A model generated the notes under the pieces. That model did no database searches. It saw only the letters and a list, made by a program, of their open reading frames with translations, and was not told where the DNA came from. Positions 49,603 to 58,552 of a stretch of DNA of 64,000 bases are shown piece after piece; the first letter of the stretch is position 1, and every line of letters starts with the position of its first letter. The stretch is taken from NCBI GenBank assembly GCA_964464925.1, contig CAYXLI010000019.1, positions 1 to 64,000 on the forward strand. The letters are read 5' to 3'. Both the position numbers and the translations under genes were made by a program. The DNA is from CAYXLI01 sp964464925. Lineage in GTDB: Bacteria; Acidobacteriota; Terriglobia; Bryobacterales; Bryobacteraceae.

Positions 49603-52600
49603 CTACGCCGGTGAAACCTCCGGAACCGCAGGCACGGCTGACTCCGCGTCAGGCTGCACGCTTCTCGGTACACGTTCATGCAGGAGCAGATCGGTCGCCA
49701 TCACTTGGGGCTCCGCATGGAAGAACTTGCGGAACGGATCTCCGTAAAGCACGTTGCACAGCGATAGCAGGCTCATACCCTGATGGTGAGCCATCCAGGA
49801 GCGGATCACTATGGGTTCGCCGGCACTGTAATCGACAGCTTCGTAAAAGCCGTAGCGGCCTGTCCAGCTCAGGCGGTCCATGGTGCGGAGGTTCTCTACG
49901 GCTTCGTTGGGTTCTACCGGAAGGGCCAGGAACGTCGAGTACGGGGAAATGACCACCTTGCCCGTGTCCACCGCCTTCATTGCTAATGTCGGGATGCCGA
50001 ATGGAGCATAACCGTAGTCGCAGCCGGGCTCCGCGGCACATGCAGATTCGGAGATGCCCCAGGGTACATCCCTGCCTGCCGCGTACAGCCTTTGTGCCCG
50101 CACGGCGCCATTGATACTGCCGGCCGTGATCGTGCCTGCGTATTGGTTCATCCAAATGGCGGGCATGAGGTATTCGAACATCGTGCCTGTCCACGAGAGC
50201 AGCACTCGATTCCCACGGAAAAGCGTATGACCGCGGCCGAGATGGAACCATGCTTCCTGCGGGATGTCGCCCTTTGCGATCGCTACGAAGCTTGCGATTC
50301 GCGATTCTGAGGCGAGCAGGTCGTAACTAGCGCGCTCGAGCCGCGCCTGAGTAATGTCGTAGCCGACCGATAGAACCTTCTTACGCTTCTGATACAGGAA
50401 GCCGAAGTCCATCTCCTCAACCATGCGGTGGGATATGGCCGCGATCTCCAGCAGGACCGGTTTGAGGTCGTTCGCGACATGCTGCGGGCTCTGGCCGCCG
50501 GCAAATGAGAGGCACGCCTGTTTCAGCGTCCACAGACAGGCCGCGAAGTTTCCGCTGTCTACCGTGGAAACGAAGCGTGGCTCCAGCGGCTGAAGAGTTT
50601 CCACGTCGTACCAGTTCAGCAGATGTCCGCGATATTTCGTCAGGGTCCGCAGTGTTTCCAAGGTTGAGCGGGTTTCGGCGACGAACTCCGGCATGCTCAG
50701 CAAGCCGAAATGAACCGCTGCGATACGCACGTTCAGTAGGAGCCCCGCGTTGGTTGGCGAGAGACGTTGCGCCATCAGGCCGTCTTCCCGTATGTTGTCC
50801 GGAATGAGCCAGTGATTGCCGGCGGTGCTCAGGTCCCGATAGAAGCGCCAGATGCGCTCCGCACAATCGCGCAGGTACTCGGCGTCCTGCCAGCGTAGCT
50901 TCGTGTTGCGGATTTTCGGCGCGCGGTTCAGCCAGTCCGATATCGCGCGAGACAGAAACCAAAGCGCCAAGACCGGCACGGCGGCAGGAAGAGCGTCCGG
51001 GCGCACGCGCCACAACGCGATTCCAATAGCAGCAGTGATGAACGGTGTCCACTCAAGATATACGTCCGCGGTCGCCTTGCGGCGCGTATGGGCTTCGGCT
51101 TCGGCGGCAGTCTCCCACTCCAGCAGCTTGCGGCGGGTAACGAATACACGCAGTATGGATCGTGCTACCGCGTCCAGCGAAAGAAGAGCCTGGTGCAGCA
51201 GGAAGGCCAGAGCAAGCAGGGTAACGGCACTACCCTTGAGAAAGGCCGCGCCTGTATCACGGGCCCATGCGCCGAACGCCCTCGGAGTTCTAGGCGCGCG
51301 CAGGACTGAAAAGAAAAGGCTCGCGTACACCGGCAGGAATAGCATCACCAGCGAAGCAATGGTCCAATACCAGGGCCCTCCCCGCAGGGCGAACCACCCT
51401 GCCAGGAAGAGGAACAGCATCGCCGGTTCGATCAGGCTCCGGCGCAGGTTGTCGATGATTTTCCAGCGGGAGATGACGCTGGTGGGATTATCGATCATTG
51501 CGCCGGAATACGACGGCACCCGGCCGTTGATCCAACGCATAATCTGCCAGTCACCGCGCACCCAGCGGTGTTTTCTGCGACTGTAGGCACTGAAGTGCGA
51601 GGGATAATCGTCGATCAGCTCAATGTCAGACACCAGGGCAGCCCGCGCATAGGCGCCTTCGATCAGATCGTGACTGAGCAGAGTATTATCAGGGAATCGA
51701 TGTTCCAGCACCTCACGGAACACGTCGACTTCGTAGATGCCTTTACCCGTGAAGATGCCCTCGCCAAAGAGGTCCTGGTAGACATCCGAAATCGCGCGCG
51801 TATAAATATCAAACCCGGTCTGGCCTGAGTACAGGGATGCCAGACGGCTGCGCGATGCGGAATCGATGCTGATCCCGATGCGCGGCTGCAGAATGCCGTA
51901 ACCCTCCACCACCAACTTGCCCACTGGATCCACGACCGCACGGTTCAGCGGATGGGCAATGGTCCCGACCAACTGAGCTGCCGCATCGCGGGGAAGCTGC
52001 GTATCGGAATCGAGTGTAATCACATACCGGATTCGAGGGAAAACGGAGACGTCGCCCGCCTTCACCGGGAAGCTGTCGTGCGCACCGCGAAGCAATTGAT
52101 TCAAGTCAATCAGTTTGCCTCGCTTGCGCTCCCAGCCCATCCAGCGCGATTCGGACGGATTATAGATGTGGCGCCTGTGCAGCATCAGGAAGGGAATGTG
52201 CCCGTTGTTTGCGTAACGGTGGTTGAGACCCTCGATGAGAGTGCGGCACGTTTCCACCAGTGGCGTGTCTTCGGTGCCTCCCTCCTGCGCGTCCGGCGCA
52301 TCCGTCAAAAGCGCATAGTAGAGATTCCGGTCCCGATTGGCCAAGAATCGGATTTCCAGATCGAGAACGAGGTTGGCCACCTGCTGTTCGTTCAGCAGTA
52401 GGGTCGGAACAGCCACGATCGTGGCGGAATCGTCCGGGATGCCCGCCGAGTAGTCGAGTTTAGGCAGCGCGCGTGGGCGGATCAGATACGCCACCAGGTT
52501 GTTCATGAAGTCCACAGCCGCTTGCGTCGCGGGCAGCAGAAGCATGGCAAGCCCGGCGAGTACGGGCGTGAGAGTATCGAGCCCGCTCAGCAGCATGACA

Positions 52601-53451
52601 ACGATCAAAAACGTCAGCACTTCCACGCCCACCAGGTAGAACGGCGTTGCGTGCTTGAGAACGGCGGAGCGCACGCGCTCACGCCAGGGAGGATGGTACT
52701 GAATCGCGCGGCGCAAAACCGGCAATCCCTTATCAACCAGATAGAACCCGATGTGCCGCCGTCTCTCCGAAGCACGAGTTCCTAAGACAGGCGCTTCGTG
52801 CGCCAGGCGTAGAGCCTCGGCGGCGACCTCCGTCTCCCGCAAGGAGGAGTGCGTAGCGAGTTCGCTCACGATACGGCGATACGCGTCCCGGCTCTCATAG
52901 TCCATCGGAGCGTAAGCATCGGCGGGATCCTGCCTAAGGATCTTGTCGGGCAGGCTGACCTCTTCGAACCAATCCTTCCAGGCAGCTTCTCCGATTCGAC
53001 GCAGACTGTCGACCGGGAGCGGCGCCGGCTCTCCGCGGAAAATGCGCTCCAAAAGGACGAACTGCATAGCCGGCTTGAGGGCCCACAGTTCGCGCATCTG
53101 CAGTTCGGCCACGGTCTGATAACCGTTGATGAATTCCGACAGCCCTGTTTCCGAGAAAGTCTGCCCGGCGGCATTCAGGTACGCACGGGCGATTGCGTAG
53201 GCCCGTGGCACTACATGCCCGTTTTCCAAGGACACGGCCGGATAGCGATGCAGTGTCCGATGTAGATCCCGAACTTCCTTCGTCACTGCGCGGACAAGGC
53301 GCGGCTGCCGCCCTTGTATGTGGAGACGCTCGAGGCGTGGATGGCGATGCTTCTCCAGCTTGTGGGAACGCGCGCAGTACCGGCCCTCTTCGTGAAGGTG
53401 CCCCTCGGACGTCAATGTATTCTCTGAAGCGATATCGTGGACCAGATTCAT
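49603..53451 (-). CDS. Cyclic beta-1,2-glucan synthase-like protein without the GH94 domain
   Basis: 1282 residues. An N-terminal segment, TM helices (about 270-330), a family-2-like glycosyltransferase region (GT84) with DSD (481-483) and RKHRWVRGDWQ (626-636), more TM helices (660-760), then, from about 850, the helical glycoamylase-like domain (PTNAGLLLNVRIAAVHFGLL, AWFHLGRGHTLFRG, EAVDYSAGEPIVIRSWMAHHQGMSL) assigned to cyclization in known synthases. Known ChvB/NdvB/Cgs proteins add a C-terminal GH94 phosphorylase region and exceed 2800 residues; this one ends here. It overlaps the upstream ABC gene by 4 bases. The glucan product is inferred. Confidence 0.8.
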   Translation of the reverse strand: MNLVHDIASENTLTSEGHLHEEGRYCARSHKLEKHRHPRLERLHIQGRQPRLVRAVTKEVRDLHRTLHRYPAVSLENGHVVPRAYAIARAYLNAAGQTFSETGLSEFINGYQTVAELQMRELWALKPAMQFVLLERIFRGEPAPLPVDSLRRIGEAAWKDWFEEVSLPDKILRQDPADAYAPMDYESRDAYRRIVSELATHSSLRETEVAAEALRLAHEAPVLGTRASERRRHIGFYLVDKGLPVLRRAIQYHPPWRERVRSAVLKHATPFYLVGVEVLTFLIVVMLLSGLDTLTPVLAGLAMLLLPATQAAVDFMNNLVAYLIRPRALPKLDYSAGIPDDSATIVAVPTLLLNEQQVANLVLDLEIRFLANRDRNLYYALLTDAPDAQEGGTEDTPLVETCRTLIEGLNHRYANNGHIPFLMLHRRHIYNPSESRWMGWERKRGKLIDLNQLLRGAHDSFPVKAGDVSVFPRIRYVITLDSDTQLPRDAAAQLVGTIAHPLNRAVVDPVGKLVVEGYGILQPRIGISIDSASRSRLASLYSGQTGFDIYTRAISDVYQDLFGEGIFTGKGIYEVDVFREVLEHRFPDNTLLSHDLIEGAYARAALVSDIELIDDYPSHFSAYSRRKHRWVRGDWQIMRWINGRVPSYSGAMIDNPTSVISRWKIIDNLRRSLIEPAMLFLFLAGWFALRGGPWYWTIASLVMLFLPVYASLFFSVLRAPRTPRAFGAWARDTGAAFLKGSAVTLLALAFLLHQALLSLDAVARSILRVFVTRRKLLEWETAAEAEAHTRRKATADVYLEWTPFITAAIGIALWRVRPDALPAAVPVLALWFLSRAISDWLNRAPKIRNTKLRWQDAEYLRDCAERIWRFYRDLSTAGNHWLIPDNIREDGLMAQRLSPTNAGLLLNVRIAAVHFGLLSMPEFVAETRSTLETLRTLTKYRGHLLNWYDVETLQPLEPRFVSTVDSGNFAACLWTLKQACLSFAGGQSPQHVANDLKPVLLEIAAISHRMVEEMDFGFLYQKRKKVLSVGYDITQARLERASYDLLASESRIASFVAIAKGDIPQEAWFHLGRGHTLFRGNRVLLSWTGTMFEYLMPAIWMNQYAGTITAGSINGAVRAQRLYAAGRDVPWGISESACAAEPGCDYGYAPFGIPTLAMKAVDTGKVVISPYSTFLALPVEPNEAVENLRTMDRLSWTGRYGFYEAVDYSAGEPIVIRSWMAHHQGMSLLSLCNVLYGDPFRKFFHAEPQVMATDLLLHERVPRSVQPDAESAVPAVPEVSPA

Positions 53452-55271
53452 CTGTAACTCGAAGCCTGCAATTCAAACATTTCCGCGTAACGTCCGCCCA
53501 GCCGCATTAATTCTGAATGACTGCCGTTCTCCGCTACTCGGCCGTCTGCGAGTAAGACGATCCGGTCGGCCATTCTGACGGTTGAGAAGCGGTGAGAAAT
53601 CAAAAGAGCCATCTTGCCCGTTGTGAGTTCGGCGAACCTCTGGAAGACTTCATATTCCGAGCGCGCATCCAGTGCGGCGGTAGGTTCATCGAGAATGAGC
53701 AATTGCGCGTCCCGAAGGTAGGCCCGGGCCAGCGCGACCTTCTGCCATTCGCCTCCGGACAGGTCAACACCGCCTTCAAAACGACGCCCGAGCAGTTGAT
53801 CATAGCCGCCGGGCAAGCGGCTGATCACCGGGTCCGCCATGCTCTTCCGCGCCGCGCGTTCGATGCTCCCGTTCCACTCGCCCGCATCGATCCGCCCCAC
53901 GCCGATATTCTGGCGGGCGGTCATTTCGTAGCGCATGAAATCCTGAAAAATGACGCCGATCTCGCGATGCAAATCTTCGAGATTGTACTCACGAAGATCC
54001 TTGCCGTCGAGCAGGATCTGCCCTCCCGTCGGCAGGTACAGGCCGGTGATCAGCTTCACGATGGTTGTCTTGCCCTGGCCGTTCTCTCCGATCAATGCGA
54101 TTCGTTCGCCTGGCTCAATGCGGAAATTGAAGTCATCGAGGACGCGCCGCTCCGTTCCGGGGTAAGAGAATGCGACGTTGCGGAACTCAAACCCTCCTCG
54201 TATGGGGCGCGGCGCCGGCAATGCATCCGGCCGCGAACTGATCCGGGGTTTCACCTGGAAAAACTCGACTAGATCGGTTAAGAACAGCGACTGATCGGCG
54301 ATGCTGGAGAACGTTGCGAAGATGCTCTGCAGGTTGCTGCTTGCACCCGCGATCGCTCCCGCGAGGAACTGCAGAGTCCCCCAACTCAAGTCTCCGGTGA
54401 CAGTTCTGTAAATGACGTACACGTAGGCGCCGTAATACCCTGCCGTGCTCAGGAGACTGAGACCGGTGCCCGCCCATAACCGGCGCCAGGCAAGCTGGAC
54501 GTTCTGCTCGTAGATTTCATTTGAGAGGCGGCTGTACTCTCCCGTGAAGAATCGGGCGAGACCGAACAGTTTCAATTCCTTTGCCGATTCCTTACTTGCC
54601 CCGAGCACACGCAGATAATCGAGCTGCCTCCGCACCGGAGTTTGGCTGACACTGAGCGAATAGCCAAGAAACGCAAAATGGCTCTCTCCCAGAAAGGCCG
54701 GCACCACGGCAACTACGAGTACGAGGAGCAGCCACGGAGAGAACCAGAAAATACTTAAAGAGAGCGTAACCGCGATAATGAGCTGCTGAAGAATCGCACC
54801 GATCGCCTGGATCATCGCGATCCGATCGGTAGCCTGGACACGCGCGCGCTCTAACTTGTTGTAGAAGACAGGATCTTCATAGGAAGTCAGGTCGAGGCTG
54901 GACGCGTGCTGCATGACGCGCACGCTGACATGCCTTGTGAAGCGGTCCGCGAGCAGGGCGTCGAAATAACCCACAATTCGGCCAAGCACCGCGCCCAACG
55001 CCGCCAAAGCGAACTCCGCAGCGACAAGCCACCAGAATTCGTGTGGCAATGCGCGCCCTTGGGACCGCGCCTGCACCGCATCGAGAATCCGTTTCGACAC
55101 CCCGAGCATAGAGATCGGGATGAGGGCCGCCGCTAACCGGAAGCCAATGTTCCCGGAGACTACGCCCCGTCCGGACTCCCAAACAAGGGCGAGAAGTGGA
55201 GGTACATTGTGGAGCGCACGAATGCGTTCCCGCCAGCCGCCCCAGAATGAGGTTCTTGTGTTTTCTGCCAT
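53448..55271 (-). CDS. ABC exporter (fused membrane and ATPase domains)
   Basis: The ATG 55271 gives about 607 residues; GTG 55295 is an alternative. Six-helix membrane domain (about 40-330) followed by an ATPase: GENGQGKTT (Walker A), LSGGEWQ (signature), LLILDEP (Walker B), SHRFSTV (H loop). Its stop overlaps the start of the glucan synthase-like gene (ATGA), so the two are co-translated. Agrobacterium ChvA and Rhizobium NdvA are fused ABC exporters of cyclic glucan next to the synthase, a parallel suggesting export of the product of 49603-53451. Substrate is inferred. Confidence 0.85.
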   Translation of the reverse strand: MAENTRTSFWGGWRERIRALHNVPPLLALVWESGRGVVSGNIGFRLAAALIPISMLGVSKRILDAVQARSQGRALPHEFWWLVAAEFALAALGAVLGRIVGYFDALLADRFTRHVSVRVMQHASSLDLTSYEDPVFYNKLERARVQATDRIAMIQAIGAILQQLIIAVTLSLSIFWFSPWLLLVLVVAVVPAFLGESHFAFLGYSLSVSQTPVRRQLDYLRVLGASKESAKELKLFGLARFFTGEYSRLSNEIYEQNVQLAWRRLWAGTGLSLLSTAGYYGAYVYVIYRTVTGDLSWGTLQFLAGAIAGASSNLQSIFATFSSIADQSLFLTDLVEFFQVKPRISSRPDALPAPRPIRGGFEFRNVAFSYPGTERRVLDDFNFRIEPGERIALIGENGQGKTTIVKLITGLYLPTGGQILLDGKDLREYNLEDLHREIGVIFQDFMRYEMTARQNIGVGRIDAGEWNGSIERAARKSMADPVISRLPGGYDQLLGRRFEGGVDLSGGEWQKVALARAYLRDAQLLILDEPTAALDARSEYEVFQRFAELTTGKMALLISHRFSTVRMADRIVLLADGRVAENGSHSELMRLGGRYAEMFELQASSYR

Positions 55272-55381
55272 CACCGTGCAGGGGGCTACAGCCACGCAGG
55301 AATGGCGCGATCCGGCTACGCCCGATACAAATTGGATGAAGGGCCGGGAGTGTTTGTTTCCGTATTAATCTATTTGAAATT

Positions 55382-56455
55382 CTAGCGGCGGACGGCTTTT
55401 GCCGTAGCTATTTCAGGAGCAGGAACGTCAGAGGCCGGCGCACCTTCGCCCGCACTCTTGTTCAGTCCAAGAGCCACACGGAGTTCCGTGTCGACACGCT
55501 GGCGGACCTCGGGGTTATCCTTCAGGAACTGGCGAGCGTTTTCACGGCCTTGGCCGATACGTTCCCCTTTGTAGCTATACCAGGAGCCGCTCTTCTCCAC
55601 GAGATTTTGTGCGACGCCGAGATCGATGAGGTCCCCTTCGCGAGAGATACCCTCCCCGTACATGATGTCGAACTCAGCTTCGCGAAACGGTGACGCGACC
55701 TTGTTCTTAACAATCTTGACCTTGGTCCGGTTGCCCACAACCACGTCGCCTTCTTTAATGGCGGCGATGCGCCGGATGTCCGCCCGGACGGAGGAGTAGA
55801 ACTTCAGCGCACGTCCACCAGTGGTGGTTTCGGGACTGCCGAACATAACGCCGATCTTCTCTCGGATCTGATTGATGAAAATAAGGCAGGTATTCGATTT
55901 GTACGTTGTCCCGGTGAGCTTTCGCATGGCCTGCGACATCAGGCGCGCCTGCACGCCGACAAACGTATCGCCCATTTCGCCATCCAGTTCGGCTTTTGGG
56001 ACCAGGGCTGCCACGGAGTCAACCACCAGCACATCGATGGAACCGGACGAGATCAACACGTTCGTGATTTCCAATGCCTGCTCCGCGTAATCAGGCTGAG
56101 AAACCAACAAGTTGTCCACATCGACGCCAAGCTTGCGAGCGTACCCAGGATCGAGCGCATGTTCCACGTCGATGAACGCGGCCATACCGCCGGCTTTCTG
56201 CGCCTCCGCTACGATCTGCAGCGCGACGGTCGTCTTGCCGGACGATTCCGGTCCGAAGATCTCGCTAATGCGGCCGCGAGGAAACCCTCCTACACCCAAC
56301 GCGTAGTCGAGCGAGATAGAGCCCGATGAGATCGTGCCGACTTGTACGACCGCTTCTCTCGAGCCAAGCCTGAGAATCGAACCCTTTCCAAACTGTTTCT
56401 CAATCTGGCCGAGCGTCGTGCTCAGGTTGCGCGCTTTGTCGTTGTTTTCTGCCAT
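55382..56455 (-). CDS. recA: Recombinase A
   Basis: Homologous-recombination ATPase that loads on single-stranded DNA and triggers the SOS response. 357 residues: GPESSGKTT (Walker A, 69-77), the Walker B region (VLVVDSV), QARLMSQAMRKLTG (L1), FINQIREKIGVMFGSPETTTGG (L2) and an acidic/Ala C-terminal tail. The promoter at 56505-56534 fits this gene. Confidence 0.97.
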   Translation of the reverse strand: MAENNDKARNLSTTLGQIEKQFGKGSILRLGSREAVVQVGTISSGSISLDYALGVGGFPRGRISEIFGPESSGKTTVALQIVAEAQKAGGMAAFIDVEHALDPGYARKLGVDVDNLLVSQPDYAEQALEITNVLISSGSIDVLVVDSVAALVPKAELDGEMGDTFVGVQARLMSQAMRKLTGTTYKSNTCLIFINQIREKIGVMFGSPETTTGGRALKFYSSVRADIRRIAAIKEGDVVVGNRTKVKIVKNKVASPFREAEFDIMYGEGISREGDLIDLGVAQNLVEKSGSWYSYKGERIGQGRENARQFLKDNPEVRQRVDTELRVALGLNKSAGEGAPASDVPAPEIATAKAVRR

Positions 56456-56504
56456 ATGGGGTGAATCCTAATTGACGCCTCGCGGCTTTCTCGGGAGATT
56501 TCTA

Positions 56505-56534
56505 ATTATAGCTGAGGGGCGATGATTTGGCGAA
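56505..56534 (-). promoter_or_regulatory. Likely recA promoter
   Basis: On the minus strand a perfect -10 TATAAT (56505-56510) and a -35 TTCGCC (56529-56534, 3/6 match) are 18 bases apart. The expected transcript starts near 56498, giving a leader of about 43 bases to the ATG. No GAAC-N4-GTTC or CTG-N10-CAG LexA box was found between the promoter and the start. Confidence 0.5.
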
Positions 56535-56605
56535 GACTCTACGCTGGAAATTTTGCACGGATGAGGGTTTTCTATTGTTTTGGCGCAGTGTTACGCTGCG
56601 ACGTC

Positions 56606-57619
56606 ATGTCCGAGGGCCAGGCACGTGCCTTGATCTCGGGAAGAGGAATAGCAGCATCGTGTGCTTCCCGATTATTGCGAGAAAGCGGATGGATTCTCTA
56701 TCGAACGGCGGCGCGAGGGCGCGCGCCCGTGCCCGTTCGCGTCAGCTCCTCCAGCGCAGCACTGTTGAGAGATCTGTTTGGCGTCGAGGTTTTTCGCATT
56801 GCGGTGCATCGGCTGCGGCAACACACCATTCACTGGGGCCGGAGTACGCCGATCTCCCTTCAGGCGGAGGCAGCCGTAGTGGACCCGGTCGTCCTGGAGA
56901 CTGCGCTCTTTTCGAGCGCGCAAATAGCGGAAGCGGGCGAGGGGTCCATCGAGATCCAAACCGAAGCGGAAGAAGGGAATTTGGTCCGCTTCGGACAACG
57001 GAGCCGCGCCACTGCCGTGGTGACCCTGAATCCATCTGAACCCGACGATCAATCGTGCATGGAGTCGGTGTATGACGGCTGGCTTTATTTGCTGCCGTCT
57101 GGTCAAGGTCGCGGCGTCCTACACGCTGTAACGCCAAGGATCACGGACGGAGCGGGGGCAGTGCGCGAGTTGCTCAACCAATCTCAGACGATTCGAAGGC
57201 GGGTCGCCGCTATAGAAGCGGGAGCGCACACGAGAGATGTCAGTCCGTCCGCCTGCACAAAGCTAGTGGACGAGAACTCCGTGCGATGCGGCGGGGCAGC
57301 CGCTATCCTCGATCCCGTTTGTGGCGATGGCCTGGGCAATGCGGCACGAACTGCCCTTCTGGCCGTGGCTGTCGTGAACGGTATCCGGGACGGCATTTCG
57401 GTCCGGGAAGCAGAGACCTATTACAGAGAAAGGCTTCGCCAGTTTCTTCGCGAGCACCTGACCTGCGCCTTGCGTACTTACCGCGAAGCGAAGCTGTCGG
57501 AGCAATGGCGGCCGGAACTGGAAGAACTCGCACGAGGTGCGAAGAAGCTCGCGAAGCCGCTGCCGGTACAGCCACAGCTTGGCTTGCAAGGCAGAACGCT
57601 GGTCCGTTCCGGGAACTAG
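56606..57619 (+). CDS. FAD-dependent oxidoreductase, possibly divergent
   Basis: Taking ATG 56606 gives 337 residues: ALISGRGIAASCASRLLRESGW, an imperfect Rossmann motif (GRGIAA for GxGxxG), and GGAAAILDPVCGDGLGNAARTALLAVAVVNGIRDG (about 256-290), a region close to the second FAD motif of flavin monooxygenases and halogenases (GDAA..DPxxGxG). The mid-part is not recognisable. Earlier starts are at 56522 and 56561; no good ribosome-binding site was found for any. It is divergent from recA; its stop overlaps the VWFA gene stop as CTAG. Confidence 0.55.
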   Translation: MSEGQARALISGRGIAASCASRLLRESGWILYRTAARGRAPVPVRVSSSSAALLRDLFGVEVFRIAVHRLRQHTIHWGRSTPISLQAEAAVVDPVVLETALFSSAQIAEAGEGSIEIQTEAEEGNLVRFGQRSRATAVVTLNPSEPDDQSCMESVYDGWLYLLPSGQGRGVLHAVTPRITDGAGAVRELLNQSQTIRRRVAAIEAGAHTRDVSPSACTKLVDENSVRCGGAAAILDPVCGDGLGNAARTALLAVAVVNGIRDGISVREAETYYRERLRQFLREHLTCALRTYREAKLSEQWRPELEELARGAKKLAKPLPVQPQLGLQGRTLVRSGN

Positions 57620-58533
57620 CTTCTGGGCGCGTAATACCCTTTGCGCGCGCGCACAACAAGATCCTTCCGGCCCTTCACTTTGATGTCCACGGAGTGGAAG
57701 AGGCCATCGGTCTTGGCCGGCTCCGGCCGGTAGAGCACGTTGTATTGGTGCCGCAGTTCGTTCGCGATGTTCTCAAACGACTGGGCCAGGTCCTGGACTT
57801 TAAACGGGAAAAACGTGACGCCTCCGGTTTCGGCGGTCAGATACTTCATCACCTTGTCACCGTCAGTGGGAATCCGGGTGATATTGGTGGAAATCCCGAA
57901 GACCGTCACGTCGGCTTTCTGCGCCATTTCCAGTGCCTGATCGCGGCTGTACCGGCTCTGGTTGTCGTCTCCATCGCTCAAGATGACCATCGCGCGGCGG
58001 TACTTGTCGCGCGGCTGATCTTTCATGAGCTTGTCGCGGCAGGCGAAGAAGACCGCATCGTACAGAGCAGTTCCGCCCCCGGGACGCAGATCCCGAATCG
58101 CTTTAGCCAAGACGCGCGTGTCGTTGGTCAGGTCCGCCACCAGCTCCGCGCCGCTGTCGAAGCTCACCACCATGGCCTTATCTTCGGATCGCATCAAACT
58201 GTTCACGAATTCGATAGCTGCTTCCTGTTCGAACCGGAATCGATCCCGGATGCTGTTGCTCGTGTCAATCAAAATTGCCAACCGGAGCGGCAGATTGCTT
58301 TCCGCGACGAATTCTACAATGTTCTGGGGCCGTTTGTTCTCGATGATTTGGAAGTCATCCTTCGTCAGATCCGTCACGAACCGGCCCTTCTTGTCTGACA
58401 CTGTGAACAGCATGTTGACCCGGTTCACGTCGATTGTGATCTGGTTCTGCGCTCGATCGGAGGGAGCCTGCTGTGATGGACAGACGCTGGAGAAGGCGCA
58501 CAGAAGCGCCGGAACAAGGAACGACTTCTTCAT
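57616..58533 (-). CDS. VWFA-related domain protein (acidobacterial type)
   Basis: 305 residues with a signal peptide (MKKSFLVPALLCAFSSVCPS), then a beta domain (VNMLFTVSDKKGRFVTDLTKDDFQIIENKRPQNI) and a von Willebrand A domain with the MIDAS DTSNSIRD and VILSDGDDNQS. The layout is characteristic of a large family of exported proteins in Acidobacteria with unknown function. Downstream of rluD on the same strand; the stop overlaps the FAD gene. Confidence 0.85.
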   Translation of the reverse strand: MKKSFLVPALLCAFSSVCPSQQAPSDRAQNQITIDVNRVNMLFTVSDKKGRFVTDLTKDDFQIIENKRPQNIVEFVAESNLPLRLAILIDTSNSIRDRFRFEQEAAIEFVNSLMRSEDKAMVVSFDSGAELVADLTNDTRVLAKAIRDLRPGGGTALYDAVFFACRDKLMKDQPRDKYRRAMVILSDGDDNQSRYSRDQALEMAQKADVTVFGISTNITRIPTDGDKVMKYLTAETGGVTFFPFKVQDLAQSFENIANELRHQYNVLYRPEPAKTDGLFHSVDIKVKGRKDLVVRARKGYYAPRS

Positions 58534-58552
58534 GGGGGAATTCCCAACTACA

